Source: Paenibacillus sp. J5C2022 (lineage in GTDB: Bacteria > Bacillota > Bacilli > Paenibacillales > Paenibacillaceae). From it: a DNA stretch of 64,000 bases. Position 1 is the stretch's first letter; each line of letters starts with the position of its first letter. The stretch covers positions 1-64,000 of the forward strand of contig NZ_JAOQJC010000026.1 of assembly GCF_025567625.1 (NCBI RefSeq), in the 5' to 3' direction. Below, in pieces: positions 15,742-25,200 of this stretch. A model generated the notes under the pieces. It was not told the origin of the DNA. It worked only from the letters and a program-made list of their open reading frames with translations, and made no database searches. Position numbers and translations under genes: made by a program.

Positions 15742-17631
15742 ATGGGATATTTAGCTGGTGAATTTGATGTTATTGTCATCGGAGCGGGACATGCCGGCTG
15801 TGAATCGGCGTTGGCAGCTGCTCGAATGGGCTGCGAAACATTACTGCTTACGATTAATCTGGATATGGTGGCGTTCATGCCATGCAACCCTTCCATCGGC
15901 GGCCCGGCGAAAGGTCATGTCGTTCGTGAGATTGATGCGTTAGGCGGCGAGATGGGACGCAATATTGATAAAACGTTTATTCAAATGAGGATGTTGAACA
16001 CAGGCAAAGGACCTGCGGTTCATGCGTTGCGAGCGCAAGCGGACAAATTTCTGTATCAGCATTATATGAAGAAGACGATTGAGGAAACAGAGCATTTGAC
16101 GCTTCGTCAAGGGATGGCGGAAGAGCTGATCGTGGAGGACGGAAGATGTGTAGGTATTGTTACGAAGACCGGAGCCGAGTACCGCGCGAAGGCTGTTGTC
16201 GTGACAACGGGAACCTACCTGCGCGGTAAAATCATTATGGGCGAGCTCATTTATGAGAGCGGTCCGAATAATCAGCAGCCTTCGGTGCGATTGGCACAGA
16301 GCCTGAAGGATAACGGACTGGAGCTGGTACGCTTCAAGACCGGCACACCGCCTCGCGTGCACAGGGATACGATCGATTTCTCCAAGACCGAGATTCAGCC
16401 TGGGGATGAGAATCCGAAATTTTTCTCCTACGAAACGGAATACTCCGACAACGAACAGCTGCCTTGCTGGCTGACCTATACTTCTGAAACGACCCATAAA
16501 ATTATAAATGATAATCTTCACCGTGCGCCAATGTTCTCCGGGGTAATTGAAGGGACGGGACCACGTTATTGTCCTTCTATCGAGGATAAAATCGTCAGGT
16601 TCGCAGACAAGCCGAAGCATCAAATATTCCTGGAGCCGGAAGGCAGACATACATCCGAGTATTACGTGCAAGGATTATCGACAAGCATGCCGGAAGATGT
16701 ACAGTTGGACATACTGCGTTCTATCCCGGGATTGGAGAAAGTGGAGATGATGCGGAACGGATATGCGATCGAATATGACGCCGTTATTCCCACACAACTA
16801 TGGCCATCGCTGGAGACGAAGGCGGTTGACGGGCTTTTCACAGCAGGGCAAATCAACGGCACTTCCGGATACGAGGAAGCGGGAGGACAAGGCATTATTG
16901 CAGGTATCAATGCAGCTCGCAAGGTACAAGGGAAGGAACCGGTCATTATCGGACGTTCACAAGGTTACATCGGTGTTATGATCGATGATTTGGTGACTAA
17001 GGGGACGAATGATCCGTATCGTCTGCTTACCTCACGCGCGGAATACCGCTTGCTGCTTCGACACGACAATGCGGATTTGAGGCTGACTCCTCTTGGCTAT
17101 GAGATAGGTCTTATCTCTGAAGCGCGATATGCGAAGTTTGTCAAGAAGAAGGAACTGGTGGAGGCAGAAGTAGAGCGACTCCGCACGTTAAAGGTAAAGC
17201 CGGAAGAAGCGAATCCGATCTTGGAAGCTGCCGGATCTGCTGCAATCACGCAAACAGTGGATATGTTATCGCTGCTTCGCAGACCGGAGATTGCCTATAC
17301 GATGCTGGAGTCGATCGCCGAAACACCCGATGAATTAAGCGAAGAGATGAAGGAGCAGGTGGAAATCAGCGTCAAATATGCCGGCTATATCGAGAAACAG
17401 CTGCTTCAGGTGGAACGGCTGAACAAAATGGAGAGAAAGCTCATTCCGGACGATATTGTGTATGAGGAAGTGAAGGGGTTGGCTTCCGAAGCTAGACAGA
17501 AGCTGGGGCAAATTCGACCACTGTCTATCGGACAGGCATCACGCATCGGAGGCGTTACGCCAGCGGATATTTCCATACTGCTTGTCTATTTGGAACACTA
17601 TAATCGCGTAACAGCAGCAAGAGGGTCATAA
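15742..17631 (+). CDS. mnmG: tRNA modification enzyme MnmG (GidA)
   Basis: The 629-residue FAD-dependent partner of MnmE. The FAD dinucleotide fold is VIGAGHAGCESALAAARMG near the N terminus, with conserved CNPSIGGPAKGH and the C-terminal helical domain that binds MnmE and tRNA. Length is typical. The ATG follows AAGGAGGTAGGAATA. rsmG starts directly after its stop codon. Confidence 0.98.
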   Translation: MGYLAGEFDVIVIGAGHAGCESALAAARMGCETLLLTINLDMVAFMPCNPSIGGPAKGHVVREIDALGGEMGRNIDKTFIQMRMLNTGKGPAVHALRAQADKFLYQHYMKKTIEETEHLTLRQGMAEELIVEDGRCVGIVTKTGAEYRAKAVVVTTGTYLRGKIIMGELIYESGPNNQQPSVRLAQSLKDNGLELVRFKTGTPPRVHRDTIDFSKTEIQPGDENPKFFSYETEYSDNEQLPCWLTYTSETTHKIINDNLHRAPMFSGVIEGTGPRYCPSIEDKIVRFADKPKHQIFLEPEGRHTSEYYVQGLSTSMPEDVQLDILRSIPGLEKVEMMRNGYAIEYDAVIPTQLWPSLETKAVDGLFTAGQINGTSGYEEAGGQGIIAGINAARKVQGKEPVIIGRSQGYIGVMIDDLVTKGTNDPYRLLTSRAEYRLLLRHDNADLRLTPLGYEIGLISEARYAKFVKKKELVEAEVERLRTLKVKPEEANPILEAAGSAAITQTVDMLSLLRRPEIAYTMLESIAETPDELSEEMKEQVEISVKYAGYIEKQLLQVERLNKMERKLIPDDIVYEEVKGLASEARQKLGQIRPLSIGQASRIGGVTPADISILLVYLEHYNRVTAARGS

Positions 17632-18354
17632 ATGGATAATACAAAACAGTGGTTCGATGCAAAGCTGGAGGAGAGAGGCGTTAAGCTCTCTCCTCAACAA
17701 TGGCATCAATTAGAGATTTATTATGAAACATTGGTTGAATGGAATTCGGTGATGAACTTAACAGGGATTACGGAAAGAGATGCAGTATTCGAGAAGCACT
17801 TCTATGATTCCATTACGCTTTCCTTTTTTATAGATCTACAAAAAATCGAACGAATTGCCGATATTGGTTCGGGAGCAGGATTTCCAAGTCTTCCATTAAA
17901 AATTTGTTTTCCGCATTTGAAGGTTGTTATTGTGGATTCACTTAACAAAAGGATTAAATTCCTGACGGAGCTTGTCAATAGGCTGCAATTGCACGATGTG
18001 CAGTGTATTCACGGAAGAGCGGAGGATATCGCCAGACGCAGCGAGCATCGCGACCAATACGACTTGGCAACAGCAAGAGCGGTGGCCAGATTAAACGTAT
18101 TGAATGAGTTCTGCCTTCCTTTTGTTAAGCAAGGCGGCTTGTTCGCAGCAATGAAGGGAGCGCAATCAGATGAAGAAATCCGGGAGGCGACATTCAGTTT
18201 CAAGGAATTGAAAGGAAATTTTGTACACCAACATGCTATGCAACTTCCGAACGAGGGTTCAGAACGGCATATTGTCATCATACAGAAGACGGCACCCACG
18301 CCTAAGAAATATCCTAGAAAAGCAGGAACACCATTAAAACAACCGTTAGTGTAG
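17632..18354 (+). CDS. rsmG: 16S rRNA m7G527 methyltransferase RsmG
   Basis: The 240-residue Rossmann-fold methyltransferase (GidB) methylates G527 of 16S rRNA. The SAM-binding motif is IADIGSGAGFPSLPLKI and is followed by LATARAVARL. From here to parB the DNA is noticeably more AT-rich than the flanking genes. The start abuts the mnmG stop. Confidence 0.97.
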   Translation: MDNTKQWFDAKLEERGVKLSPQQWHQLEIYYETLVEWNSVMNLTGITERDAVFEKHFYDSITLSFFIDLQKIERIADIGSGAGFPSLPLKICFPHLKVVIVDSLNKRIKFLTELVNRLQLHDVQCIHGRAEDIARRSEHRDQYDLATARAVARLNVLNEFCLPFVKQGGLFAAMKGAQSDEEIREATFSFKELKGNFVHQHAMQLPNEGSERHIVIIQKTAPTPKKYPRKAGTPLKQPLV

Positions 18355-18359
18355 AGTAT

Positions 18360-18375
18360 TGTTCCACGTGAAACA
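18360..18375. promoter_or_regulatory. parS: parS site 1
   Basis: TGTTCCACGTGAAACA, an exact match to the 16-bp Bacillus parS consensus, lies between rsmG and noc. ParB nucleates here and spreads, to bring origins together and load SMC. Confidence 0.96.
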
Positions 18376-18602
18376 TCTCATCGCGTCAAGCAGGATTTCC
18401 GATGATAATAGTCGAATGTATTAATTTGAAGGAAATAGAGCGGTACAAGCATAGTTGAATGAACCAAACCAGCAGTTGACGATGCGAAACGGGACATAGT
18501 TGCGGTTCAGAGGTGAAAGCTATGCATTGTATTTTTGTATGCACATTGTTCCATCGTCAGTTGCTAAAGTTTTCATCATATGATCGGGTGGTTATGAACA
18601 CT

Positions 18603-19421
18603 ATGAAAGAACAAATCTCTCGTTTGTTCGGCTTTTCCGAGCAGCGCAGTACGAATGAAGAAGTGCGTCAAATTGCAGTTTCCAATATAGATACCAGTCC
18701 CTTCCAACCTCGTACGATATTTGATGATGAGCGTATAGAAGAGCTGTGTCAAACGATCAAAACTCACGGGGTTATTCAACCTATCGTTGTACGCATGCGG
18801 AATGATAGATATGAAATAATAGCAGGTGAGAGGCGTTGGCGTGCGGTAACGAAGCTTGGATATGAGACAATTCCGGCTATTGTGCGTGAATTCAATGATG
18901 CACAGACCGCGTCGATCGCACTGATAGAAAATCTGCAACGTGAAGGTCTTACTGCAATTGAAGAGGCTGTAGCGTACCAAAAACTTATTGAATTGCATCA
19001 ATTGACGCAGGAAAGCTTGGCGCAACGATTGGGAAAGAGCCAATCTACGATTGCGAACAAACTGCGCTTGCTTATGCTGCCTGAACCTATTAAACTAGCA
19101 TTAATGGGAAGAAAGATTACGGAGAGGCATGCGAGAGCGTTGTTATCGCTTGATACTGAGGAAATGCAGTTGAAAGTGCTGGAAGAGATCGTGACAAAAG
19201 AGTTGAATGTCAAGCAGACGGAAGCACGCATCGCTTTTTTGAAAGAATCGGCAAAAGCTAAGCGGGCGAAACGAATTTCTTTCACCAAGGATGTACGCTT
19301 GGCTCTAAATACGATCAGACAATCGATTGATATGGTCTCCGGTTCAGGACTGCCAATCAAAACCAATGAAAAAGACCATGAAGACCATTATGAAATCATT
19401 ATTCAAATTCCAAAGAGATAA
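18603..19421 (+). CDS. noc: Nucleoid occlusion protein Noc
   Basis: A 272-residue ParB paralog that binds its own DNA sites and stops Z-ring assembly over the nucleoid. It has the N-terminal membrane-targeting stretch MKEQISRLFGF, resembling B. subtilis MKHSFSRFFGL, the ParB CTPase core (PFQPRTIFDD; AGERRWRA; ENLQREGLTAIEEA) and a helix-turn-helix (TQESLAQRLGKSQSTIANKLR). An upstream ATG at 18594 is possible. The GERR motif for CTP binding is intact. Noc rather than ParB is chosen because a second, more ParB-like gene follows parA. Confidence 0.92.
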   Translation: MKEQISRLFGFSEQRSTNEEVRQIAVSNIDTSPFQPRTIFDDERIEELCQTIKTHGVIQPIVVRMRNDRYEIIAGERRWRAVTKLGYETIPAIVREFNDAQTASIALIENLQREGLTAIEEAVAYQKLIELHQLTQESLAQRLGKSQSTIANKLRLLMLPEPIKLALMGRKITERHARALLSLDTEEMQLKVLEEIVTKELNVKQTEARIAFLKESAKAKRAKRISFTKDVRLALNTIRQSIDMVSGSGLPIKTNEKDHEDHYEIIIQIPKR

Positions 19422-19655
19422 CCTTATTGCTGTCGGGGGCTTTAGAACATAAGTGACCAAGCATTTGGCGTTATGATTTTCAAGTTTAATGAGTAAGTAC
19501 GTTGACAAGACAGTACACCATTTGACTGCGGAAACTTATCCATTCTAGATGACTACCACGTGAGAATGAACTTTCCTTCCTAATTGATAAGAAGAAAATA
19601 GCATCCTCTATGAATGAATTCTCATTTTATCAAGCACGTATGAAACAAAAAATGT

Positions 19656-19706
19656 TGCTATAATAGATTACAACACTATGGGTGCCGCCTTTTGAACGAA
19701 GGCGGC
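19656..19706 (+). promoter_or_regulatory. parAB promoter with leader hairpin
   Basis: An extended -10 (TGCTATAAT, 19656-19664) has no good -35. About 20 bases on, GCCGCCTT (19684-19691) and AAGGCGGC (19699-19706) make a perfect 8-bp hairpin near the predicted 5' end of the transcript, 43 bases before parA. It has no T-run. The rest of the 328-base noc-parA gap shows no gene. Confidence 0.55.
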
Positions 19707-19749
19707 AAAGCCGTTTCTCCAAAAGTTTCGCACATGAGGTGAGTTAGAA

Positions 19750-20523
19750 TTGTCCAAAATTATTGCGATTGCCAATCAGAAAGGCGGTGTCGGAAAAACG
19801 ACAACGTCGGTCAATCTGGCAGCTTGTCTTGCTTCTCTAGGCAAGAAGGTGCTGTTAATTGATATTGACCCGCAAGGGAATACGACCAGTGGTCTTGGCA
19901 TAAACAAAGCGGATGTTAGTAATTGTATTTATGATGTATTAATAAACGATGTGCACCCTCGAGATGCGATGTTCGAGACCAGCGTTTCTGGATTAACAGT
20001 AATTCCGGCGACGATTCAATTGGCAGGAGCAGAAATTGAGCTAGTGCCTACTATATCCAGAGAATTGCGTCTGAAAAAATCGTTGCAGCAAGTGAAGGGT
20101 GACTTTGATTATGTCCTTATTGATTGTCCGCCTTCATTGGGGATACTGACCATCAATTCTCTGACAGCTGCTGATTCTGTCATTATACCAATTCAATGTG
20201 AGTATTATGCGCTTGAAGGGCTTAGCCAGTTATTGAATACAGTAAGGCTTGTACAAAAGCATCTCAACACATCTCTGCAAATTGAAGGTGTGCTGTTGAC
20301 TATGCTGGATGCGAGGACCAATCTCGGGATACAAGTTATTGAAGAGGTTAAAAAGTACTTCCAACAGAAAGTATACCAAACGATAATCCCGCGCAACGTA
20401 CGGTTAAGCGAAGCGCCTTCTCATGGTCAGGCTATTATTACTTACGATCCAAGATCAAAAGGGGCAGAAGTATATCTTGAACTCGCGAAGGAAGTGATCA
20501 TGTATGAGCAAGCGGCTAGGTAG
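19750..20523 (+). CDS. parA: Chromosome partitioning ATPase ParA (Soj)
   Basis: The 257-residue Walker-type ATPase has the deviant Walker A motif KGGVGKTTTSVNL, switch I (DIDPQGNTTSG) and Walker B (DYVLIDCPPSLG). With ParB it segregates origins and controls DnaA. The start is TTG at 19750; GAGGTGAG is seven bases upstream. Its last 20 bases overlap the start of parB. Confidence 0.96.
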   Translation: MSKIIAIANQKGGVGKTTTSVNLAACLASLGKKVLLIDIDPQGNTTSGLGINKADVSNCIYDVLINDVHPRDAMFETSVSGLTVIPATIQLAGAEIELVPTISRELRLKKSLQQVKGDFDYVLIDCPPSLGILTINSLTAADSVIIPIQCEYYALEGLSQLLNTVRLVQKHLNTSLQIEGVLLTMLDARTNLGIQVIEEVKKYFQQKVYQTIIPRNVRLSEAPSHGQAIITYDPRSKGAEVYLELAKEVIMYEQAAR

Positions 20524-21355
20524 AGGTCTGGATGCGCTTATTCCGTCGCTATCCGTTAGCGATGATGATAAGGTCATAGATGTATCCTTGTCGGAGCTCC
20601 GACCTAACCCATATCAGCCTCGCAAATCATTCGATGAAGATTCGATAAAAGAGTTGGCCGAGTCCATAAAGCAACATGGCGTTATTCAGCCTATTATTGT
20701 ACGAACCGTTCTGCGTGGTTATGAAATCATAGCAGGGGAAAGGCGCTTCAGAGCCTCTCAATATTGCGGCAATACAACGATTCCTGCTGTAGTCAGAAGT
20801 TTCAGCGACCAGCAGGTAATGGAGATTGCGCTTATTGAGAACCTGCAGCGAGAAGACTTGAATGCGATAGAAGTAGCTGTTGCCTACCAATCCTTAATGG
20901 ACAAATTCCAATTGACACAAGAAGAGCTTTCACTTAAAGTTGGGAAATCAAGGTCGCATATCGCTAACTTTGTAAGGTTGCTTAGCCTTCCGGAGGGAAT
21001 AAAAGATAATGTTTCACGTGGAACATTGTCGATGGGACATGCGAGAGCGTTGGCGGGTATTAAGGATGTTAAAGTTCAAAAAGAAATGGCCGGCATGACT
21101 GTAAGCTTGGAGTGGAGCGTTAGAGAGCTGGAAGAGGCAGTCAAGAAGCTCGATACGCAAGAAAAACCGAGCGCAAAGTCGCAAAAACAGAAAAAGCGTG
21201 ATCCATACATTGATCATATTGAAGAAACGCTTAGAGAGCGATTTAAAACGACGGTAAAAATCAAGCAGCAAAAAGAAAAAGGGAAGATCGAGTTTCAATA
21301 TTACAACAAACAGGATTTGGAGCGACTGCTTGAACTGCTACAGGAATTAGCGTAA
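20504..21355 (+). CDS. parB: Chromosome partitioning protein ParB (Spo0J)
   Basis: The 283-residue CTP-dependent clamp binds parS and loads SMC. It begins MSKRLGRGLDALIPSLS, the ParA-stimulating N terminus, followed by PNPYQPRKSFDE, AGERRFRA, ENLQREDLNAIEVA and a helix-turn-helix (TQEELSLKVGKSRSHIANFVR). A perfect parS site lies inside the gene. Operon with parA. Confidence 0.97.
   Translation: MSKRLGRGLDALIPSLSVSDDDKVIDVSLSELRPNPYQPRKSFDEDSIKELAESIKQHGVIQPIIVRTVLRGYEIIAGERRFRASQYCGNTTIPAVVRSFSDQQVMEIALIENLQREDLNAIEVAVAYQSLMDKFQLTQEELSLKVGKSRSHIANFVRLLSLPEGIKDNVSRGTLSMGHARALAGIKDVKVQKEMAGMTVSLEWSVRELEEAVKKLDTQEKPSAKSQKQKKRDPYIDHIEETLRERFKTTVKIKQQKEKGKIEFQYYNKQDLERLLELLQELA
21010..21025. promoter_or_regulatory. 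parS: parS site 2, inside parB
   Basis: TGTTTCACGTGGAACA is the exact reverse complement of parS site 1. It is embedded in the parB reading frame (VSRGTL), as also happens in B. subtilis spo0J. Together the two sites bracket noc-parA-parB. Confidence 0.96.
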
Positions 21356-21441
21356 AACGGATGGCATATCGTAGTTGTAATCTTTCTGGCGAAGGATTAA
21401 ACTAAGATATGCCATTGTTTGTTTATGAGAAGGGGGAGGGG

Positions 21442-22614
21442 ATGTCCTTGCAACATAATGAAATTATATATCTCGACCATGCAGCAACGTCATGGCCTAA
21501 GCCTCCTGAAGTTATAGATGCTGTAGTGAAAGCTATGCAAGATGATGCGGCTAATCCGGGACGAGGGAGTCACCGAATGGCGGTGAGAGCGAGCAGAATA
21601 CTGTTCGACGCAAGGAAGAAGTTATCGAAGTTGTTCCATATAAAAAACCCGAACGATATTGCGTTTACAAGCAATACGACGATGGCTTTGAATATGGCGA
21701 TAAAGGGATGGTTGAAGCAAGGCGATCATGTCATTGCGACTTCTGTCGAGCATAACTCCGTTAGAAGACCTCTGTATGAATTGGAGCGGAGCAGAGGAGT
21801 TCAAGTGACATATATAGAAGGCGACGAGGTAGGGCTCATTGATGTGAAGGAGATCGAAGCGGCTATTCAATCCAATACCGTGTTGATTGTCGTGAATCAC
21901 AGCTCCAATCTGCTTGGGACAATTCTGCCCGTCTCGGATATTGGTGAAGTAGCGAAGAAGCATGGCGTAAAACTACTTGTTGATGCAGCCCAAAGTGCAG
22001 GGGTGTTGCCAATTGATGTGGAAGCCATGGGTATTCATATGCTAGCATTTCCCGGGCATAAAGGGTTGCTGGGTCCACAGGGCACAGGAGGGCTGTATAT
22101 CGCTTCTGAGCTTGAGTTGGAGCCGCTTCTGCATGGAGGCACCGGCAGTCAGTCAGAGGCTCTCCAGCAGCCTCTGGTGAGGCCTGACAGGTATGAAGCG
22201 GGGACGCAGAATACGCCTGGATTAGCAGGTCTTCAAGCAGGCGTGCAGTACATTCTGAATGAGACGGTAGAGAAAATCCATACTAATGAGTGGGCGCTTG
22301 CGCAACGGTTGATGGAGGGGTTGAAATCCGTGAATGGTATTCGGCTGTTAGGGCCGGAATTGAACCAGCCGCGAACAGGTATCGCTTCTTTTACAGCTTC
22401 CAATATTGATCCTTCGGAGATGGCGTTCATTTTGGATCAGTATTATGGTATAGCGGTACGCTCCGGTTATCACTGTACGCCACTCGCGCATCATTGTGCC
22501 GGGACGGAAGGGACAGGAGCTGTACGGGCAAGTGTGGGCGTGTATACGACAGAAGATGATATATCGGCATTAATTGCGGCCGTAAGTGAAATTGTAGAGC
22601 AATATGATGTGTAG
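21442..22614 (+). CDS. Cysteine desulfurase-like aminotransferase, class V
   Basis: A PLP enzyme of about 390 residues resembling cysteine desulfurases and selenocysteine lyases. Motifs: YLDHAATSWPKPP at the N terminus, VNHSSNLLGT, LLVDAAQSAGVLP, HKGLLGPQGTGGLYI (PLP lysine) and RSGYHCTPLAHHC (likely active-site Cys). Substrate cannot be told from sequence; a persulfide-forming role is inferred. The ATG at 21442 follows AGGGGGAGGG closely; TTG at 21448 or ATG at 21409 are alternatives. It follows parB by 86 bases, in the same direction. Confidence 0.82.
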   Translation: MSLQHNEIIYLDHAATSWPKPPEVIDAVVKAMQDDAANPGRGSHRMAVRASRILFDARKKLSKLFHIKNPNDIAFTSNTTMALNMAIKGWLKQGDHVIATSVEHNSVRRPLYELERSRGVQVTYIEGDEVGLIDVKEIEAAIQSNTVLIVVNHSSNLLGTILPVSDIGEVAKKHGVKLLVDAAQSAGVLPIDVEAMGIHMLAFPGHKGLLGPQGTGGLYIASELELEPLLHGGTGSQSEALQQPLVRPDRYEAGTQNTPGLAGLQAGVQYILNETVEKIHTNEWALAQRLMEGLKSVNGIRLLGPELNQPRTGIASFTASNIDPSEMAFILDQYYGIAVRSGYHCTPLAHHCAGTEGTGAVRASVGVYTTEDDISALIAAVSEIVEQYDV

Positions 22615-22632
22615 AGGGATGAGGTCGAAGTA

Positions 22633-23115
22633 ATGGGTAGTGAAACATTTGAACCGCTGCATATCATTGTGATCTTGATGGCAGGTGTGACGGTCGTACT
22701 TGCCATTGGATTGATTATGCTGGGAAGAAGACTGAAGAAGTTAAGGCGGCAGTATGTAGCCGTGATGGGGAATACGGGTGTAACCAACTTCGAGAGTGTC
22801 ATTATCGAACTGAAGAGCAAGCTCGATGATGAGCGGGTAAGAATAGATGAGATAAGCAAGCAACTGGAAGAGGTCCGAATGACATTGCCTCAGCTAAAAA
22901 GCAAAACGGGTGTCCATCGCTATAATGCTTTCGGAGAAGGAGGCAGCGATCTGAGCTTCTCAATCGCCATTGTCAACGATGAGAAGGATGGGCTTGTATT
23001 CTCGGGATTGCATAGCAGGGAGAACACCTATGTGTATGCCAAGCCTGTGAGCAAAGGTGATTCCTCGTATCCGCTTACGCCGGAAGAGCTTAAAGCCATT
23101 GAGGAAGCAAAGTAG
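22633..23115 (+). CDS. DUF4446 family membrane-anchored protein
   Basis: A 160-residue protein with one N-terminal membrane segment (IIVILMAGVTVVLAIGLIML), a coiled-coil stretch (about residues 50-85), and a C-terminal domain with VHRYNAFGEGGSDLSFSIA and DGLVFSGLHSRENTYVYAKP. This is DUF4446, common beside the parAB locus in Bacilli and Clostridia; function unknown. It converges with yyaC 19 bases on. Confidence 0.85.
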   Translation: MGSETFEPLHIIVILMAGVTVVLAIGLIMLGRRLKKLRRQYVAVMGNTGVTNFESVIIELKSKLDDERVRIDEISKQLEEVRMTLPQLKSKTGVHRYNAFGEGGSDLSFSIAIVNDEKDGLVFSGLHSRENTYVYAKPVSKGDSSYPLTPEELKAIEEAK

Positions 23116-23134
23116 GCAAGCAGTGAAAGCCATG

Positions 23135-23743
23135 CTAAGAAGTGTAGTCGGAAGCAGCCGTCTCGCCCCTTGAAGTCCGGGATACATGGAAGTTGCTGAT
23201 CGCTGTAAACAAGCCCAAAGAGATGATCTCCGACATGGACATAACCAGATGAAGTCTCGTATTTTGAAGTACGAAATACTCCATAAAGCCGCCGACATTC
23301 ACGATGCCGGTAATGTGAATGTCCCCCACTGGCGGCAAATCCTTATTCACTCCCGCGCCAGGACGTACCGGTCCATTGCCGGCCTGAATGCAACCGACAC
23401 TGGCCACTTGTCCGAGACAAGCATCGATGCCGATCAAGAAGGGCTTGTCGAATTGCGTATTGATCTGCTGCAGGGTATCATCAAGATTCATGGCATGGAC
23501 AGGCTCGGCCAATGTGCCGAACACATGGAAATGACGGCTGCTGTGCTTCGACAGCGAGGTGCCGATGAGCGGACCCAAGCAATCGCCTGTGGAACGGTCA
23601 GTGCCGATGCAGACGATAACGATTGGACGCTGTGCCGGAACGCTCTCCAGAAGGGACAATAGACGTTTCACGAGGTGACTTACAATGTTCGGTGTCGTGT
23701 ACGGCATTTTGAATGGCGAATCTTTCATAAACGGCAATTTCAT
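23135..23743 (-). CDS. yyaC: YyaC-family spore protein
   Basis: A 202-residue protein of the YyaC family, related to the GPR-type spore protease fold (PIVIVCIGTDRSTGDCLGPL; FLIGIDACLGQ; GAGVNKDLPPVG). It is made in sporulating cells in Bacillus. The start at 23743 is chosen because GGAGGGGATTCT lies directly upstream; an in-frame ATG at 23776 lacks such a site. It is the only minus-strand gene in this stretch. Confidence 0.88.
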   Translation of the reverse strand: MKLPFMKDSPFKMPYTTPNIVSHLVKRLLSLLESVPAQRPIVIVCIGTDRSTGDCLGPLIGTSLSKHSSRHFHVFGTLAEPVHAMNLDDTLQQINTQFDKPFLIGIDACLGQVASVGCIQAGNGPVRPGAGVNKDLPPVGDIHITGIVNVGGFMEYFVLQNTRLHLVMSMSEIISLGLFTAISNFHVSRTSRGETAASDYTS

Positions 23744-23860
23744 AGAATCCCCTCCGATAGCTTTGAAAGTGCTCATATGCTACTAGTATATGGATGGGAC
23801 AACCATTTTATACTTGCTTTCAGGGAATAAAGGATAAGGAGGAAGAGGAGGAGCTGAGCT

Positions 23861-24094
23861 ATGCTCATTGCGTTCGATTCAACCCAGCAAGCATTGCGGG
23901 CAGAGATGTTGCTGGAATATGCGGAAGTGGAGATCGATATTTGTCCAACACCGAAGGAAATAACGGCTGGCTGCGCGTTATCGATACAATTTCCCGATCA
24001 AGAGTTGATGATGGTGAAAAAAGTTATTGTGGAACAGAAGGTCGAAATTAGAGGGATATTCCAACAGGATGGAAGCGACTATAGGGAAGTTTAG
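23861..24094 (+). CDS. DUF3343 family small protein
   Basis: A 77-residue protein starting MLIAFDSTQQALRAEMLLEY, with CPTPKEITAGCALSIQF. These are the features of DUF3343, small proteins often found near sulfur-transfer enzymes and containing a conserved Cys. Its nearness to the cysteine desulfurase-like gene (1.2 kb) fits a sulfur-related role, but that is only inference. GGAGGAAGAGGAGGAGCTGA precedes the ATG. Confidence 0.75.
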   Translation: MLIAFDSTQQALRAEMLLEYAEVEIDICPTPKEITAGCALSIQFPDQELMMVKKVIVEQKVEIRGIFQQDGSDYREV

Positions 24095-24114
24095 TTGAGA
24101 AGAGGGAGGTGGCC

Positions 24115-24975
24115 ATGTCGATGAGGGAATGGTACGAAAAAACTCTGGACTGGCTGCAGAAAATAAACCTGTGGGATATGCTGGGGCAGCCGATCATTCG
24201 AATTCTGCTCATCATTGTGCTTGCGCGAATTGCGATTTGGTTGTTGCATAAGACGGTAAATCGCATCGTCAATGAGCAGACAAGAAAGAAACAGCCCAAC
24301 GAGACGCGAAGAATGACAACAGTTGGCAGGCTGCTAAACAATGGTGTTTCATATGTAATCTACTTCATTGCGGGCATGCTGGTGCTCTCAGAATTCGGAG
24401 TGGATCTTGGACCGCTGCTTGCAGGTGCAGGTGTCGTCGGCATTGCAATCGGCTTCGGTGCGCAAAGTCTGGTGAAAGATATTCTGACAGGCTTCTTTAT
24501 TATATTAGAGGATCAATTCGCTGTTGGTGACGTTATACAGACCGGACAATTTAAAGGCACTGTTGAGGTTATAGGGCTTCGTACTACGAAGCTTCAAAGC
24601 TGGACTGGGGAAGTACATATTATTCCTAACGGTATGATTAACGAGGTCACCAACTTTTCATTGAAAAACACGCTTGCGGTCGTGGATGTGTCAATAGCCT
24701 ATGAAGCTGATATCGAAAGGGCAATTGAGGTGATTAATGCGACGATGGATGAACTGACACATGAAAATCTGGTGAAGCGTCCAGAAGTGCTGGGGGTTCA
24801 GATGCTTAATGCATCCTCCGTCTCCATACGTATTGTAGGAGAATGTATGCCGAATACACATGCCATTGTGACCAGAGCGATGAATAAAGCGGTGAAAGAA
24901 GCGTTGGATAAGCACGGCATTGAAATACCCTATCCGAAGATGATTACCTATCAGCGAAAATATGAGGGGGCGTAA
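24115..24975 (+). CDS. Small-conductance mechanosensitive channel (MscS family)
   Basis: A 286-residue MscS-type channel, opening under membrane tension to release solutes. There are three membrane segments; the pore helix is about LGPLLAGAGVVGIAIGFGAQ, followed by SLVKDILTGFFIILEDQFAVGD and the beta domain with GTVEVIGLRTTKL. Length matches MscS/YkuT. The GTG at 24109 also opens the frame, but GGGAGG (24104-24109) suits the ATG at 24115. Confidence 0.93.
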   Translation: MSMREWYEKTLDWLQKINLWDMLGQPIIRILLIIVLARIAIWLLHKTVNRIVNEQTRKKQPNETRRMTTVGRLLNNGVSYVIYFIAGMLVLSEFGVDLGPLLAGAGVVGIAIGFGAQSLVKDILTGFFIILEDQFAVGDVIQTGQFKGTVEVIGLRTTKLQSWTGEVHIIPNGMINEVTNFSLKNTLAVVDVSIAYEADIERAIEVINATMDELTHENLVKRPEVLGVQMLNASSVSIRIVGECMPNTHAIVTRAMNKAVKEALDKHGIEIPYPKMITYQRKYEGA

Positions 24976-24978
24976 GCG

Positions 24979-25200
24979 ATGGAAAGAAAGCAATTTCAAT
25001 TAGGCGATATCGTGCAGATGAAGAAACAACACCCTTGCGGCTTCAATGAGATGGAGATTATTCGCATGGGGATGGACATTCGGATTAAATGCGTCGGATG
25101 CCAGCATAGCGTACTCATCCCGAGGGCCAAGTTCGAGAAAAATATGAAGAAGGTGCTCCGTTCTACAGCAGATGGAGAAGCCGATCAGGCTCAGCAGTAA
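24979..25200 (+). CDS. DUF951 family small protein
   Basis: A 73-residue protein with FQLGDIVQMKKQHPCGFNEM and GMDIRIKCVGCQHSVLIPR, the DUF951 signature with a conserved Cys pair (CVGC). It follows the MscS gene by three bases, the usual Bacillus arrangement, and likely shares its transcript. No function is known. Confidence 0.88.
   Translation: MERKQFQLGDIVQMKKQHPCGFNEMEIIRMGMDIRIKCVGCQHSVLIPRAKFEKNMKKVLRSTADGEADQAQQ

Noticed and set aside
19555..19572. CCACGTGA core upstream of parA as a third parS
   Set aside because: Only the core matches; the outer positions differ from the consensus.
22037..22050. Noc-binding-site-like ATTTCCCGGGCATA in the aminotransferase gene
   Set aside because: Three mismatches to ATTTCCCGGGAAAT, and the bases encode the conserved FPGHKG motif, so chance is likely.
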